Of a DNA stretch of 64,000 nt, positions 37,801-49,882 are shown piece by piece (the first letter of the stretch is position 1; the number at the start of each line of letters is the position of its first letter). This DNA is from Acanthopleura granulata (lineage: Eukaryota > Mollusca > Polyplacophora > Chitonida > Chitonidae): assembly GCA_016165875.1 (NCBI GenBank), contig JABBOT010000001.1, positions 11,969,306-12,033,305 of the forward strand, in the 5' to 3' direction. A program made the translations under genes and the position numbers. Below the pieces are notes generated by a model. That model worked only from the letters and a program-made list of their open reading frames with translations, was not told the DNA's origin and made no database searches.

Positions 37801-38017
37801 TAGTTTTTACAGCTTTTTTGACATTCATGGATTCTGGATACACATTAGCCAAATTTATAATACAAAGTTATGTTGCCTTTTCAATGTTTTTCCGTTATTG
37901 CCATGACTGAAAGAAGGAAAGGCATCGCAAGTATGGGTACAAGAAATATGTAGGTGTTTGGATGTCCTTCTTTGGCCTTTTGTGTCTTACTGTCACAAGT
38001 CCAGTTCAGTATAAGAA
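34873..38017. other. Intron-like stretch
   Basis: AT-rich, containing the 46-bp tandem repeat at 36608-36724 listed separately. Open frames at 35223-35456 and 37466-37738 show no domain. Confidence 0.5.
36608..36724. repeat. 46-bp tandem repeat, about 2.5 copies
   Basis: Units share ATTAAAATTAATGACATTTT and CAGTGCTARTGTAAGT. Three consecutive copies begin at 36608, 36654 and 36700; the last is partial. Few differences are seen between units. Confidence 0.88.
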
Positions 38018-38220
38018 TATTTATTTATTTGTTTGGTAAGTGTTTTACGTCGTATTCAAGAATATTTCACTTATATGATGGCAGCCAACAGTATGGTTGG
38101 AGGCAACCAGGCAGAGACCGGAGGAAACCCATGACCATCAGCAGGTTGCTGGGAGACCTTCCCACGTACGACTGGAGACGATGGTGGGAGGCACCTGGAT
38201 CATTACGCCACGCTGGCCCC
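38018..38220 (-). mobile_element. tRNA-type SINE, long copy in minus orientation
   Basis: On the plus strand it reads ATTTATTTATTTGTTTGG (inverted tail), TTTTACGTCGTATTCAAGAA, TATTTCACTTATATGATGGC, GGTTGCTGGGAGACCTTCCC and ACGTACGACTGGAGAC. It ends with GGCACCTGGATCATTACGCC, the inverted tRNA-like head. The stretch between the body and the head, where box B should lie, is missing. The copy is therefore internally deleted. A 154-codon open frame that runs through it (37954-38418) is a repeat by-product. Confidence 0.85.
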
Positions 38221-40447
38221 CAGTATAAGAATAAGATTTGGGTATCTGGTAGTGGAGAACATTATCCACTTATGTATGTAATAATTGTAACGGGGAAATC
38301 GCCTCCCAAAATATTTGCATTCAAGGCAGGTTACTTACATGCTGAAATTTGCAAATTGCACCTTGGAACTTCTGCCAGTCCTGTGACCAGTACAAAATTA
38401 CTGGTATGCATTCAGTGACTCTAGACTGTGCACAGATATAAAACCTTCTCAGGTCTCTCTCTGTACAACACACACACACTCGATCTTAGAACTTTACCAC
38501 ATTACCTGTGGCATTCTAAGGTTTGCAAACAGGTCAAAAGTGAACAATGCATCATGTCACCACCACAGCCTTGCAAAGCCTGGGACATTGTTACATTGTG
38601 GACTTCTTAGCCACAGTTAGCTATATCTGGAATATAGTAATATACATGTATCTCAAGTTATTCATTGGCCTAATTGATGAGAGCCAAGTACAACAGCCTT
38701 ATTGTTACTCATATTACTGTATATACTCACAGTCAAACACAGTCAACAAAAGTGGACAGAATAATAAGTACTCTGTGAGCTCTTACATCATAATGAAATT
38801 TCTTTTAAAAAATGCTCCAAAATATTCAACATGCATACACATGCAAATAACACAGAAGCCTGCAAAAAGTGAAAAATGCATCAAGCAAAACAAACACATC
38901 TGGAGAAAACGTGTAAATAATACTTAGCATGCAAAACACCATGCACAAAACACATGCAACTGAAAATATACAAACAAAGCTTACTTGCATTGACCCATTT
39001 ACTTGTAGGATAGGATGCTCAGTAATTAACATACATGCCAAACTTGGACAAAGTTATATGCACAGTTAGTTTTTGATACTGTAAGTTATTAACTCAAGAC
39101 AAACCCAACCCTGAACCTTGGCATGTCCTCTGACATACAGGATTCTTCACATAAAGGAAAGGTGGGCAGGAAATCTCCATTAGGCCATCAAAGTGGTTGT
39201 GGACAATTATATCAGTTATATATGTGTAAAAGCAGTTTTATCAGGTGTTAATGTTGCAGTTTTGTCGTGAGTAGATATTAACATATTTGTGAAGTCTGTA
39301 AAGGTTTGCCTGAGTGAATATAGGGTGACAGGATATGTGTTAACATCACTTGGGTGTTGGTTGGTTCATACGGCCAGGGAAGGGGAACAACTCTGTTAGG
39401 AGTATAAAAAAATACAAGATGGAAGGGAAGTGAAGTAACCTCGTATTATTTAGGTTGCTACATGCTTACATTGTGACCTCATCTCTTTGGTGTGAAATTC
39501 ATTAACCTAGTTCGGAGTTTGTCTAGTAACATATAGCCATTAGTCATTTAAAACCATTTTAGAATTCTGAAATACATAACTTCACATAAATTAAGAAAAA
39601 ACAGGAAAAGGAAATTTGCATTACAATATTTAAGGCAAGGAAAAACTTTAAAACTTGAGTGGACATGCTCCTATACAAACCAGATGGTCTTTGAGGAAGT
39701 TGAACCTGTTATAAATAACTGTACCTGTGTTGTGTTGTGCTGGTTAGTAAAACTGGTTTGTACAGCCCATGGGTCTGATAAGTTACCTGCAGTACCTCGG
39801 TGCAATCTGACACCTGGTATAGAGGGTAGAGCTCAAGGAAGGAGTGGTCAGCAGGTGCAGTCAGTTGCTGGCTGCTGTCTGTAGACCGACCACTGAGAGA
39901 GGTGTCAGTCAGCATTTCTAGGCATTTACATGAGGCACACTAATAGCTGGAAGCTTGGGTCCATGTCACTGGCTTATTCACCAAGGTGGTGTTCTCAATG
40001 TAGCGATTATAGGACATGCCATATTGACCTACTGTCTTCAGAAAATGAAGGCCCAATACACATTGAGGAAACCATCCTGAACAACAATAGGTTGAACAGC
40101 TCAGTGAAACCATAAGGAAACCATCACACGTTTACATGTACACATCTACCACACTAGTAAAAAGAATGTGAAAGACAGGTGATGAAACACAAAGCGGCCT
40201 TATATATTTAACAAGCACAAAAAAGTGTATCTGTGGAGGGTGAAGTATATTCCTTTTACAAAATTTAGAAAGCACTGAATGTCAATAGTCATGTAAATAT
40301 TAAAAAGCCACCCGCTGAAAATGGATTTTCGTGCAATTTACAATTTAAGTGAAAGTTTATATATTTAATGTCAGTACTGGGTATGTGTTTATTAACTTAT
40401 TTTTCCTCTGAGTCATGGCCTTTCCTTCCTTTCCCTCTGAACCCCAG
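38221..40447. other. Intron-like stretch
   Basis: AT-rich. The open frames at 38547-38927 (+) and 38826-39041 (-) have low-complexity composition and no domain. Confidence 0.5.
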
Positions 40448-40488
40448 GCAGTTTGCACCAAGCTCTTGTTTGTCTGCCTACAAGATCT
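40448..40488 (+). CDS. Candidate 41-nt exon with strong splice sites
   Basis: A long pyrimidine tract (CCTTTCCTTCCTTTCCCTCT then GAACCCCAG) precedes 41 nt and a GTAAGT donor at 40489. All three frames are open. Entered in phase 0 it reads AVCTKLLFVCLQD and leaves in phase 2, which exactly fits the phase-2 entry of the candidate at 51212-51251 (41 + 40 = 81 nt). In another frame it reads QFAPSSCLSAYKI. The function is unknown. It could also be an untranslated exon. Confidence 0.35.
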
Positions 40489-43400
40489 GTAAGTACACCA
40501 TAAGATCTTGCAGATATTTGAGCAAAATATATATCAGTTCCATATAAAACATGAAAATAAACAAAATCATATCTTACATGGCAATACAACTAGCCACAGA
40601 ATTACTGGGATTTTTTCACACAGCCATAATGTAATCTTGTGCAAGCACCCATGTTAATCACACAGTGTTACATATCAAAATCTGAACTGGAAAATTCCTT
40701 ATCACTTAATATATTTTATAAGAAGAATTAACACCACATATTTATTTTTGTAATTCTCACAAGTAACTTTTACACATGCTATATAAAAGTCCTGCATTAT
40801 TGTGGATGGTTACTTGTGCCATGGTAATATGTGTAAATGTGTATTTTACTTACATATGGGTCTAGAACCATACTAATGGTCAAATACATGGTATAGCTGC
40901 CTTGGGGTCTCCCAGCTCATAAAAAACCATTTCAGCTTGTGAAGTCTCTGCCAAGGAATTTGGCTTTTACATAAAATGGTGGCTGTAAACCTATCAGATT
41001 ACGTATGGCATTGCGGTGATTGGTGAGGGGCTCCCCATGAGAACATATCCCACCCAGCGAGTTGACCCCTGAAATCTTCCACAAATCTGCATTACAGATG
41101 GTCAGATATGCAGCCTGTTGTCATTCCATCGAGGCTATTTCCTGGCTACAAGAGCTACAAAGGTTAGAGAATACCTTGACTGGTGTATGAGCAATATTTA
41201 TTGCATGATTTACAATGGGAACTGTAGCACACAGCCTGTTGTCTTATCTGAACACGTACGTGCTTCCCATGTTCAAATTGTTCCAACATGAAAAAGTGTT
41301 CAAAGAATTGTTTAGGTCTTCAGTTTATGTGAAGATCACCTAATGTGTTTCATTTTTCTTAGGCCGTGTCGAAAGAGATTGCAAACGGAATCTTGTCACA
41401 TCACCGCCATGGTGGTAGTTGTCCAAGTTGATAAAGGTGCTGCCTGTAATATTGATAATTGTGATACTGAACATGTTCAGTGTCCATATTACAGGATATG
41501 ACCTTCAGTTTATTCCCATCAGTGTTTGCTTAGGCCATACTTGACATTATGTGTACAAGATAGTGACATTCATCGTGTGCAAGACAGAATCAGACAATTT
41601 AACTGTCAGCTAAAAACAAATACTGAAGCCTATGAGAGTAAAGAATTGTCTTAAATGTGAGAGATACTAGTGTGTTGTGTGAGAAAAATGATACATCCAA
41701 AGTGATTGCCAGTAGTAAGGAACTGAACCAGTTGCAGCGTACAGATTTGCAGCACATAGTTTCATAGCACCTCACCATGCATCTAGAGCTAGGACTTGCT
41801 ATGGCTTGCAAGCCAATGAGTTCAGAACTACATGAAGCCTCCAGAAATTTGCCTGCAATAATCCTATAGGATGAAATGATGTAATTCTGTTCTGCTCATT
41901 GTCCATTTCTGCAGAGTTTGGGGTATCGTTTGATGCTGCATGCAAATTAGATGAGCTTGTATCCAGTATGGTGTGCTTGTGTGAAGCATAGAGAAGAAAC
42001 CTAGCTATAGACAGATGAAATGTTGTAGGGTGTGTAATGTGTTTCTTTAATATGATACAGTATTCTCAGATATCAGTACAGGTAATTTTCCAGGGATGTT
42101 AATTCTTGAAATTCCAGTTAGTACACAATGTTCTTGGTGGTGACATCACTTCTGGCAGTGCTTTATAAAACTTTAATGTTATTACATTTAAGGTGTCACT
42201 TCAATCACAATAAAAACTAGGTGTAAATATTGAAATGATAGGAAGGAAACCTAACACCATGGTTCAGAAGGATTTTCGATAGATAACATGATTTATTCCA
42301 TATAATTGATTTCCATATAATTGATTAAGATTCCTTAAAAAAAAAGACTTTGGTTATGTCTGTAAAATGTTCTTGATGTGACATGATAATAATTCTTATA
42401 TGACGTGAAATCAGGCAGATGTGACGTCAAATGAGGCATTTATGTGGATATGACATCAAGAGTGTTTGAAAGAGCAGTATCATTTGTGCAGGTACACGTA
42501 GGCAGTTGATGATGTCATATGTTTGTGCATGACACCACACCAATCTATGTGGAAAGGACAGAAAAAAAACTGATCGGTTAAAAGTGAGAGTGTGGTGGCC
42601 TGTTCGATTTTCCCCATGTGCGCGTTTTGCTTACTTTGAACTGTGATATCTCAGTTATTATGCATCACAAAAATATAAAAGTGACCTTTTTTGAGCTATG
42701 AATAGGATTCTTTATCAATAAATATACAAATTTCTGTAGTGTTATCTTTTCTTTTAGGCATCTACATTTGTAGTTGCTTAAACCAGCAACACACTGATCC
42801 ATGTTTTGTATTACCTGTCCACATTATAAATGGGTAACTACCCCTGATCCTGAGGGTGAAGGAGGTGCCAGCTGTCTGCTGTAGGACTGACACTGTCTGA
42901 CCTGAAGGGTTAAGAGGCTTGCTTAACTGACTTCATCCTTAACCAGACCTTCACAGGATGACTGACATCTGGGGTAAACCCTAGTGTTATCTCTATCCCA
43001 TTTATTATTGGGGTGAGCTCACCTCAGTCTGTGGAGAATATATGAAACGTGGAGATTTCTATTTTTAAAAACAGAGATTTCTTTTTCCTTTGGATAAAAT
43101 GATGTGCCTGAAAACTAGGTGTATCATTTTAATGCTTTAAAATGAAAAAGTTCCATATAGTAAGTTTTGTGAGTACATTTCAAGTGTATAAATGGATCAT
43201 CCATATGTAGTCATGTGTGTCTTTCATATTAAATTTGATCAGGAGCTCTAAGTATGTGTGAATAGAAGTAGAATGTATACAGTAGGAGTATTTGAGGACA
43301 AACCAGCTGGAGACCTGCTATCAGTTGTTATGATAGATGATACCTATGTATTGATGTAGCCCCTTCAACCAGCCCTTGAGTGTGGGTCCAGATTTGCTCA

Positions 43401-44841
43401 AAATAGCTCTGTTTACCAAACTCTCCCCGAGGAACCCAGCTCTTCAGGTTTATTGGTGTTTTCAGGGGACTTGTTATATCCCTATGGCAGGGGTTAGACT
43501 AGCCCCATGAACGTGTCCTCATTATGATGACTGTGTATAACCTGGCTGGTCCCATCGTAAAACCCTTTATGTGTATGAAGCCCTAATGGACATGTTGACA
43601 AATGGACGTTTACTGCAACCGTTTTGTGTTTCATCACTTTTTCATCTTTGCTCATGTGTAGGTTAGCCTGTTTTAGGAGATGTATATGCTCTTGCTTGGC
43701 CAGAGATAGTATACATTTTTCCTGTTCTTGTTTCACATTAATACCTGCTGAAATACATATTATCACAACTCTTTATTCCTCCCCGTCACTATGGAGTGCT
43801 CTGAAAACTATAATGTGTATAATTTAAAAAACAGAAAGTGAAATTATTGGATGAAAGGTTGATGTACATAGGAATTAAAGAGCTCTTTATTAAATATAAA
43901 CAGATAGGCCCCATGTCCTTCGTTATTTGTAATGATTTGTAACATTGCTGCTGGTAGACGGCAAAACAAGCTGTGAGCAGTTGGTTAAGAAAAGATTTAT
44001 CATGCAGCTATACAGTAAGGTGTGCCCCCATAAGCCCGTTGTTTGACCATTTGTTATCTTTCCCATCCATGAACCCATCTGCTCTCCTGGGCTGTAAGTC
44101 AACTCCTCTTCCACCTTTCTGATTAACAAGAGGTGTAACAGCAGGGACTTTCCTTAACTTGAGTTGCACTGCATAGGCTGTGCAGCAGTATGTACAGGAG
44201 CACTCAGTAAACCCCGCACTTGGCTCACAGCAGACACCAGTTGCATCTAGTCCCCGATTAGCAACAGATCATCAATGTTTCGCTGCAGGTTTATCATCCT
44301 GGGTAGATCATGACAGAATCTGGGTATCACTTTCCCTTTCCTGTGATTTATACCTGTGTTAAGAGGTGCTGCAGATAGCTTGTGGGTGTAGATTGGTGAG
44401 CAGCCTGCAGTAGGCAAGAGCCAGGTCTGTGTGTCTGATAACCAAAGACTGGATATATAACCTGATATAGTGTTTGGCTACCTCCACTCACCCAGCCTTA
44501 CTGGGTACAATATATTGCTCTGACCCCAGTCCAGTTTCGTCTCAGATACCTATGGCTAACAAGCGGCATTTTAGACCTCTGTTCTGTTCCTGATTAATCT
44601 CCTCAGGTTATTTTTGCTGTTTATTGATGTGATTCTCTCTCAGGATATTTCAGCTAAAACGCACAGGTGTAGATTTTCCACTGTTATCCAAGCAAAATCC
44701 TCCATTTTGTCTGAAAATGTGCTGCACCCATGAAAACATACAAATCCTCTTTAAAATACAGTGCTGATTTAATTATAGCTTAACATATAATGACCGCCTG
44801 TATATCACTCTGCCACTGTATGTAAATTTTTCACAACCAGT
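40489..44841. other. Intron-like stretch
   Basis: AT-rich. A CRE-like TGACGTCA occurs at 42422-42429, without promoter context. A short direct duplication (CCATATAATTGATT twice) lies near 42300. No gene was recognised. Confidence 0.5.
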
Positions 44842-44943
44842 GGATAGTCATCGTGTTTCTGCCATCGTGCTGGCTACCGAGGTATAAATGAAATACACTT
44901 GAGGACAGTGTAAAACACCAATCAAACAAATAAATAAATAAGT
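44842..44943 (+). mobile_element. tRNA-type SINE 3' fragment
   Basis: Body GCTGGCTACCGAGGTATAAA, then TGAAATACACTTGAGGACAG, GTAAAACACCAATCAAACAA and the tail ATAAATAAATAAG. It is 5'-truncated and diverged, in the same order as the other plus-strand copies. Confidence 0.78.
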
Positions 44944-44977
44944 AAATTTTCATGATTTTGAATCAATATTTTTGCAG

Positions 44978-45161
44978 GTACAATAATAAAAATCTCTATG
45001 ACTACCCTTCACTGTACAAGGACTGTATTATCGGAAGCAGTACTCAGTCTGTTCTTGTGTTCATTGTGAAGATAATTTCTTGTATTAACATAGCAGAATG
45101 CTGTAGTGGTAGGTTCTGTGTAGATGTTTATGAGTTTCACGTTGTGTGGCCAGAGCACTGA
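44978..45161 (+). CDS. Candidate exon immediately after a SINE tail
   Basis: The acceptor AATATTTTTGCAG is only 34 bp beyond the SINE tail. The frame enters in phase 2 and reads YNNKNLYDYPSLYKDCIIGS and so on, to a TGA at 45159-45161 (60 residues). Alternatively it leaves at a GTGAAG donor near 45067 in phase 0. The first half is Tyr/Asn/Lys-rich and protein-like, and the second half is Cys-rich. No family is recognised. Its closeness to a SINE raises the possibility of exonisation or of coincidence. Confidence 0.27.
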
Positions 45162-45703
45162 AGCGTTTCACCAGCCTTGTAATGGCCCAGATTGGATTTT
45201 GTCTTTGAAAAGAAGCAAACACCTTGTTTGTTTACCTGAGTTTCTCATTTATGCCAATTGGCAGGTAAGCATTCAGTGCCAAGAGAAGCTCTGGATTTAA
45301 GCTTAGGTATACACTGATGGCAGGTTGTTATACAAACATTGGATATAGATTCAGTTACGGTTTAGTTGTTTCCTTCTGTGTTCTGACAAGAAGAAAAAAA
45401 AGTGCAGTTTTTGTCTTGCCTGTTGGATTGCTAAGGGATATAATTTGCTAATTTACCATATTCCATAGGGTTATAATGCTTCATAGTTCTAGTATATTTC
45501 TCTTGACATTAGCCCACATGTTATGTACATGTGGCTGATGTGTCTTTCCATTCAAAGAATTCAGGGGAGTTCATTTATTTGTTGTGTTTTTTGGCAATTT
45601 ATTCCACCACTTGATTCTGGTGAGAATCTTAAACTTAAACTGGGTAAAGGTATCTTACGGGATATGTTTTTCCAATACTCTACAAGTCTTTGTGACCCAA
45701 CAG
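45162..45703. other. Noncoding stretch
   Basis: AT-rich. From about 45540 the sequence is open in two overlapping plus frames, and this may be one decayed coding region continuing into 45704-45865. Confidence 0.4.
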
Positions 45704-45865
45704 ACCGATGTGCCTTCAAAGACTCATGTTTTTCCTGAACCATTTACAAATTATAAATCAAGTAGCAATTTAGTTCCAGGCCCATCAACGTCAGAAACAA
45801 ATGCTCAAGCTATTTTATGTTCCACTTCAGTGGATCCTCATACTGCTGAGACCTTCATTCTTTAG
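45704..45865 (+). pseudogene. Candidate terminal exon or decayed ORF
   Basis: Following TGTGACCCAACAG, 53 codons are open in phase 0 and end at TAG. The peptide includes HVFPEPFTNYKSSSNLVPG and PSTSETNAQ, rich in Ser, Thr and Pro. Just upstream, in another frame, the sequence reads IPPLDSGENLKLKLGKGIL up to a stop at 45738. This suggests one older coding region with a frame change near 45660-45700, as in a decayed transposon gene. If instead it is a real exon, its phase fits splicing from the liprin-beta exon and would give a truncated isoform. I recognise no family. Confidence 0.3.
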
Positions 45866-47410
45866 ACTTTTTGAGTAATCTACCTGTACTTGTTTTAATG
45901 AAACACTTAGTTCTGTATCTCTTGTTTTTTTTTACATTAAATTGTAGCAAAAGTTGTAAGATAGCATGTAGTTTCTGCTAAGAGAGTCAGTCATAATGAG
46001 TCAGTCAAATAACACATGATTGATCCTTTAGGGCACCTTACCCATACTTTCTGAAATTAGTGATAACTTTTAGTGATGCAAATAATCTGTTTATGATTAC
46101 AGCTTTAATTTTATCAACATATGTATATTTTGTTTATTGGTCACTATGTTTTTGTTTGTTGTGTGATGATTTGAAAACAGAATGGAAGAGACTATATGTA
46201 ATAACTCAACAGTTATTAGGTTGCAAGCAGTTCATCTATCAGAGACATCCTTTACTCATGTTGTGTAAGAAGAGTAGTTGGTGTGGATGCCTTGCATGTG
46301 CATGTGTTTGACATGCAATCATGCGCTTTATCTTCTGTATTCATCTTGTATCAAGGGCCTGAGAAACGCTAGGGGAATCAAACTGAAGGCAACGAAAGTG
46401 TTTTGATTACACTCTGCTTGAGTCTGTGACAGGTCACTGGCTGCCTTGGGTATTGGGCAGAAAGGGCAGTTAAGAGGTACCATGTGCCCCCAGTGATCCT
46501 AGATTACATCGACATCTGTTCGGGTTTCAGCGGGCAGAGCTGAATGATGTAGAGAGGTGAACAAGATGCTCCATGTAAAAGCAGGAAGAAAAAAAAGTGT
46601 GGCTAACTCTTTTGAAGGCCTTCCTGTATTTTTTTCTGTGATATCAGTGAGATGTGGGTAGTCAGGAGGCAGGCCTAGCTGAGACTCCTGACTCTCACAC
46701 ATCTGCCTGGCTACAGGGGATGAAGAGTTGCCCCCCTCCCCCCTCTCATCCTTCTATCCATCTACCTACTTATTGCTGGGCCCTGACAGCCAACTATCTC
46801 CGGATCCAGCTTGTCATAGGCTAGAGGGCTGCTCCATTCACCAGCCAAGCAGGACATTAAGATAGTCGTGCAGATACAGGAGCAGTGCTGATAGCCAACA
46901 TGCACCCTGTCCTTTAGAAGGGTAGACTAGAGGGCTCTGGACAGCCAAGGCATGTTAACTACTAAGAGATGGTGAAATATTGGGCAGCCACAAAACCCGG
47001 CAATTGTCAGTTACTAAGGCAACCAGATTAAGCATAGCTTCAGTGATTCCTCTTCTGGGGCCAAAGACCTGCATGTCAGAAGTGGACACAGTACAGCTTC
47101 TGTGTCTCAGGGAGAAAAAAAGTGCCAGGGCTGGACATTAAGCTTTGGCAACACATGTTCACTACCTTTTCTGGTCTTGTCAAAATGATGAACAGCTGGA
47201 CTCACCACAAATATAGTTGTCATTGTGAGGTGCTTTTGCAATAATCCAGAATCGGTGCCCAGATGGCATGTTGGCAAGACTCAGCTAAAGGTTGAGTGGG
47301 TCAGTTGAGCATATTAAGCCTGGAGATTTGTGCTTGCCTCTCAAGGATTCCTATTGACCTTTGTTGGAGGTGTTCTCTTACCTGTCAGGTGTCTAGGTGG
47401 GACAGGTATC
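45866..47410. other. Noncoding stretch
   Basis: AT-rich at first, GC-richer from about 46670 to 47100 with CT-rich tracts. The open frame at 46060-46311 has no domain. No RNA gene or repeat family was recognised. Confidence 0.5.
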
Positions 47411-47497
47411 ATGTCTAATTACACCTCCACCTTCCGCAGACGGCGACCTGCCAGTGATTATATTATGTTGTGGGAAAACAAGCTTGAGGAGATGATG
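47411..47497 (+). CDS. Candidate first coding exon (29 codons, phase 0 donor)
   Basis: ATG at 47411 (A at -3) opens a frame that begins MSNYTSTFRRRRPASDYIML and ends WENKLEEMM. It meets a GTAAGA donor at 47498 in phase 0. The peptide has a basic RRRR cluster followed by an amphipathic acidic helix. An acceptor TGTTCTCTTACCTGTCAG ends at 47388, so the ATG may lie 22 nt into a spliced exon. The frame is also open upstream to a TAA at 47315, so an internal exon entered in phase 2 is possible. Splicing to a phase-0 exon beyond the window could produce a liprin-beta isoform lacking the start of the coiled coil. That link is inference. Confidence 0.45.
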
Positions 47498-49800
47498 GTA
47501 AGATATCTGTACAAACATCAGCGGTTTGTTCCTCAAAGTGAATTGCTTTTAACATGCGCCCTCTGAAGAGTTGCCACCTGACTGTTATAAACCCAGATAA
47601 AAGGGTTCTTCATTCCATTTTTCTTCATGGATTCATTGTGATCTTTACTTGTTTTATTCAGTTCATTAGATACTTATTTCATCATTTGTTTCTTGATACT
47701 TTTATGTCGTTTCCCTGTATCTCACCCCTCCCCTTCCCTCAAAGTATAAGCAGCAACCTTGTGTGAGTGTTGTAAAGTGGTCATTCAGAGACTTTGTTCC
47801 TGCCAGTGTGAGGCTTTAAGCCCCTGGGGTCACGTTACTTATACCCATAGGAAATGAAATTCACCCACCTTTCCCCTACAAGCGGTGACCATGGGATGAA
47901 AACACAGGCGGATGTTATTAAGTTTTATATCATCTTCCATATGGCCTGTTTTACTCAGTCTTACACAGCTGTAGCAAGACTTATATCCCAGTGTATGAGA
48001 GGCCTCTTCCAGCTATTATGCAATCAGTGAAAGTAATAATGATTAAAACAGATGTTTGAAACATAAAACATTGGGGTAGAAAACATGTTATTTTGTTGGT
48101 TTTGTCTCAGTGCCTGATAGAAACTTTTAAGTAGCAAACACTTAGTATGTGATAAGTGTGGAAAAAATACATGTTGCGTGTAGACAGGAAGAACTGCGAA
48201 GGGTTTCATCTTGTTTTTGTTTATGCATGATACCATTTAGTTGGGTACATAGTGTCTTTTGAACAAACTGCAATAATTTGGAACTCCTGCTGAAGCTGAA
48301 AAAGATTTTTGTGAGTTATTTTCTCTTTTGCTTGTGGTCAGAGATGCTTAGCTTGTTAATGAATTTGTGTGTTTTTTTCGTACCGCAAACATTTCCAGAA
48401 AGTTTATCTGCTGGTATTATAACCTCTGTAATTTGGTAGGATGCTGTGCGCTGTATCAACCTCCCCTGCTGGAGCCCCATTCCAGCTGTGTGATTTATGA
48501 AGAGCCTCCCACATATAACAGCCCATTACCAAACCAATGAGCCTTCAACAAGGCTACTATCCTATGTCTGTCAGTCTGCTTGTCTGTCCAGCCATGGACT
48601 ACAGTTACTTTGTATACCTCACGGTTAAGAGCTGAATAGACTTCTGTTGGTTTTAGTTGCATGATCACACTTCTTTTTTAATCTGAAAGGTTTTCAAACA
48701 TACCTGTAGCAGGTGTTGCTTTCAGTCATAACTATAACAGTCAAAATCAAACTGACTTCAAATGTCTGTGTAGGAAATTGTAGAAGCGTGTCGAAAATAA
48801 AGAGTTTTCAGATTTGTGCTGCTAGTCATACAAACTATGACTGAGCTGTTTTTACACTTTCACCTAAATAACTAAATACTTATTAGCCTTCTGTCAGTAC
48901 TGCTGGGGTGGGGGTTATCTGGGTTTACATCCTATCAGTCAGTCTATCATGAAGCAATTTTCTGAACTTTTTGGAATAGGCCTAATTGTATGTGTATGGT
49001 TACCGTGTTGAGCTTTACCAGGAGAAGTTTCAGGTCATTGTTTGGGATGTAACATGAAATTGCTGCTTGTTTTAGGCATAAATAACAAACTTTGGATACA
49101 ACATGTATTCATTTCTGGAAAATTGAGGCCTGTCAAAAAATATTTTTCTCAGATTTTATTTTGTGAATTATTGTCCCTATCTGAACATTTGCAGAAGAGG
49201 TCTGAAGTATCTGCAAGTGCACATTCTGACATAAACTTCTCAGATCTAAGCAGCTTTACTAGTTACCATTTCCCCAGAAATCCATTCATTTTTTCATTCC
49301 TTAGGACCACTGTGTCCATGGTTAAATCCACTGTCTATCCCATCTTTATCTAGAGAGTTGGAACTCAGTGTCATTGACCAGTGCAGGCTACCTGATTTCC
49401 AAATCTTACACCATTTGTCATAAATAGTTATGAACCTCTCTCAGATGGCTAAGGGTCCTGGGCTGTTTTGAATATAGCCTCCTGCATATGTTTGTTATAT
49501 TCCACTGTGACATAAGTTTTCTGCCTGCATGGTAAGCAGGTTCAGGCGAGATATACAGTATAAGGTTACAGGTATGACTGCCGTAGCCCTCTGGCCTCTC
49601 TTCTGAATGTAGCAATCTCTCAGGCTTGGGCTGTGCAGTCCCTGGGTACTTAAGCTACCCCTGCAGTGTTGACAGCATGTTGATATAATGACATCTGTTT
49701 TATCCCCTCCCCTCACCCTGCCTGCATCCCTGTGGGGTAATAGTGTGTTGGATGGTTCCCTATTATCAGACCTGGATATCACTTCTCCTACCCATTTTAG
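47498..49800. other. Intron-like stretch
   Basis: AT-rich. A 103-codon open frame (49042-49353) contains an acceptor-like GAACATTTGCAG followed by KRSEVSASAHSDINFSDLSS but has no donor. I leave it uncalled. Confidence 0.45.
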
Positions 49801-49882
49801 GGAGCTGAGGGCAGTATTATCTGCAAATTGTGGTCTCCTATCCTTCCTGGCTTTTTGGGACTTGCCTTCCCTTTCACATCAG
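49801..49882 (+). CDS. Candidate internal exon (82 nt)
   Basis: The acceptor ACTTCTCCTACCCATTTTAG precedes a frame entered in phase 2. It reads ELRAVLSANCGLLSFLAFWD and then LPSLSHQ, to CAG/GTCATT, leaving in phase 0. The donor is weak after GT. The frame is also open upstream from an ATG at 49688, so a longer first exon is an alternative. The peptide is hydrophobic and not recognised. Confidence 0.22.

Noticed and set aside
38018..38220. CRISPR-like or other prokaryotic arrays
   Set aside because: All repeats here are SINE copies or simple tandem minisatellites without spacers. The window is eukaryotic.
37954..38418. 154-codon plus-strand open frame
   Set aside because: It runs through the minus-oriented SINE at 38018-38220, so the repeat explains the openness.
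19672..42429. Two perfect CRE palindromes TGACGTCA (19672-19679 and 42422-42429)
   Set aside because: About one 8-mer is expected by chance in 64 kb. No promoter context is visible.
48595..48636. MDYSYFVYLT start-like segment resembling the 3770 exon start
   Set aside because: The following GTTAAG is a poor donor and the frame closes at once. The similarity is only the MDY start.
49042..49353. 103-codon frame with an internal acceptor-like GCAG
   Set aside because: No donor or polyA context and no domain. The first part is hydrophobic AT-driven sequence.
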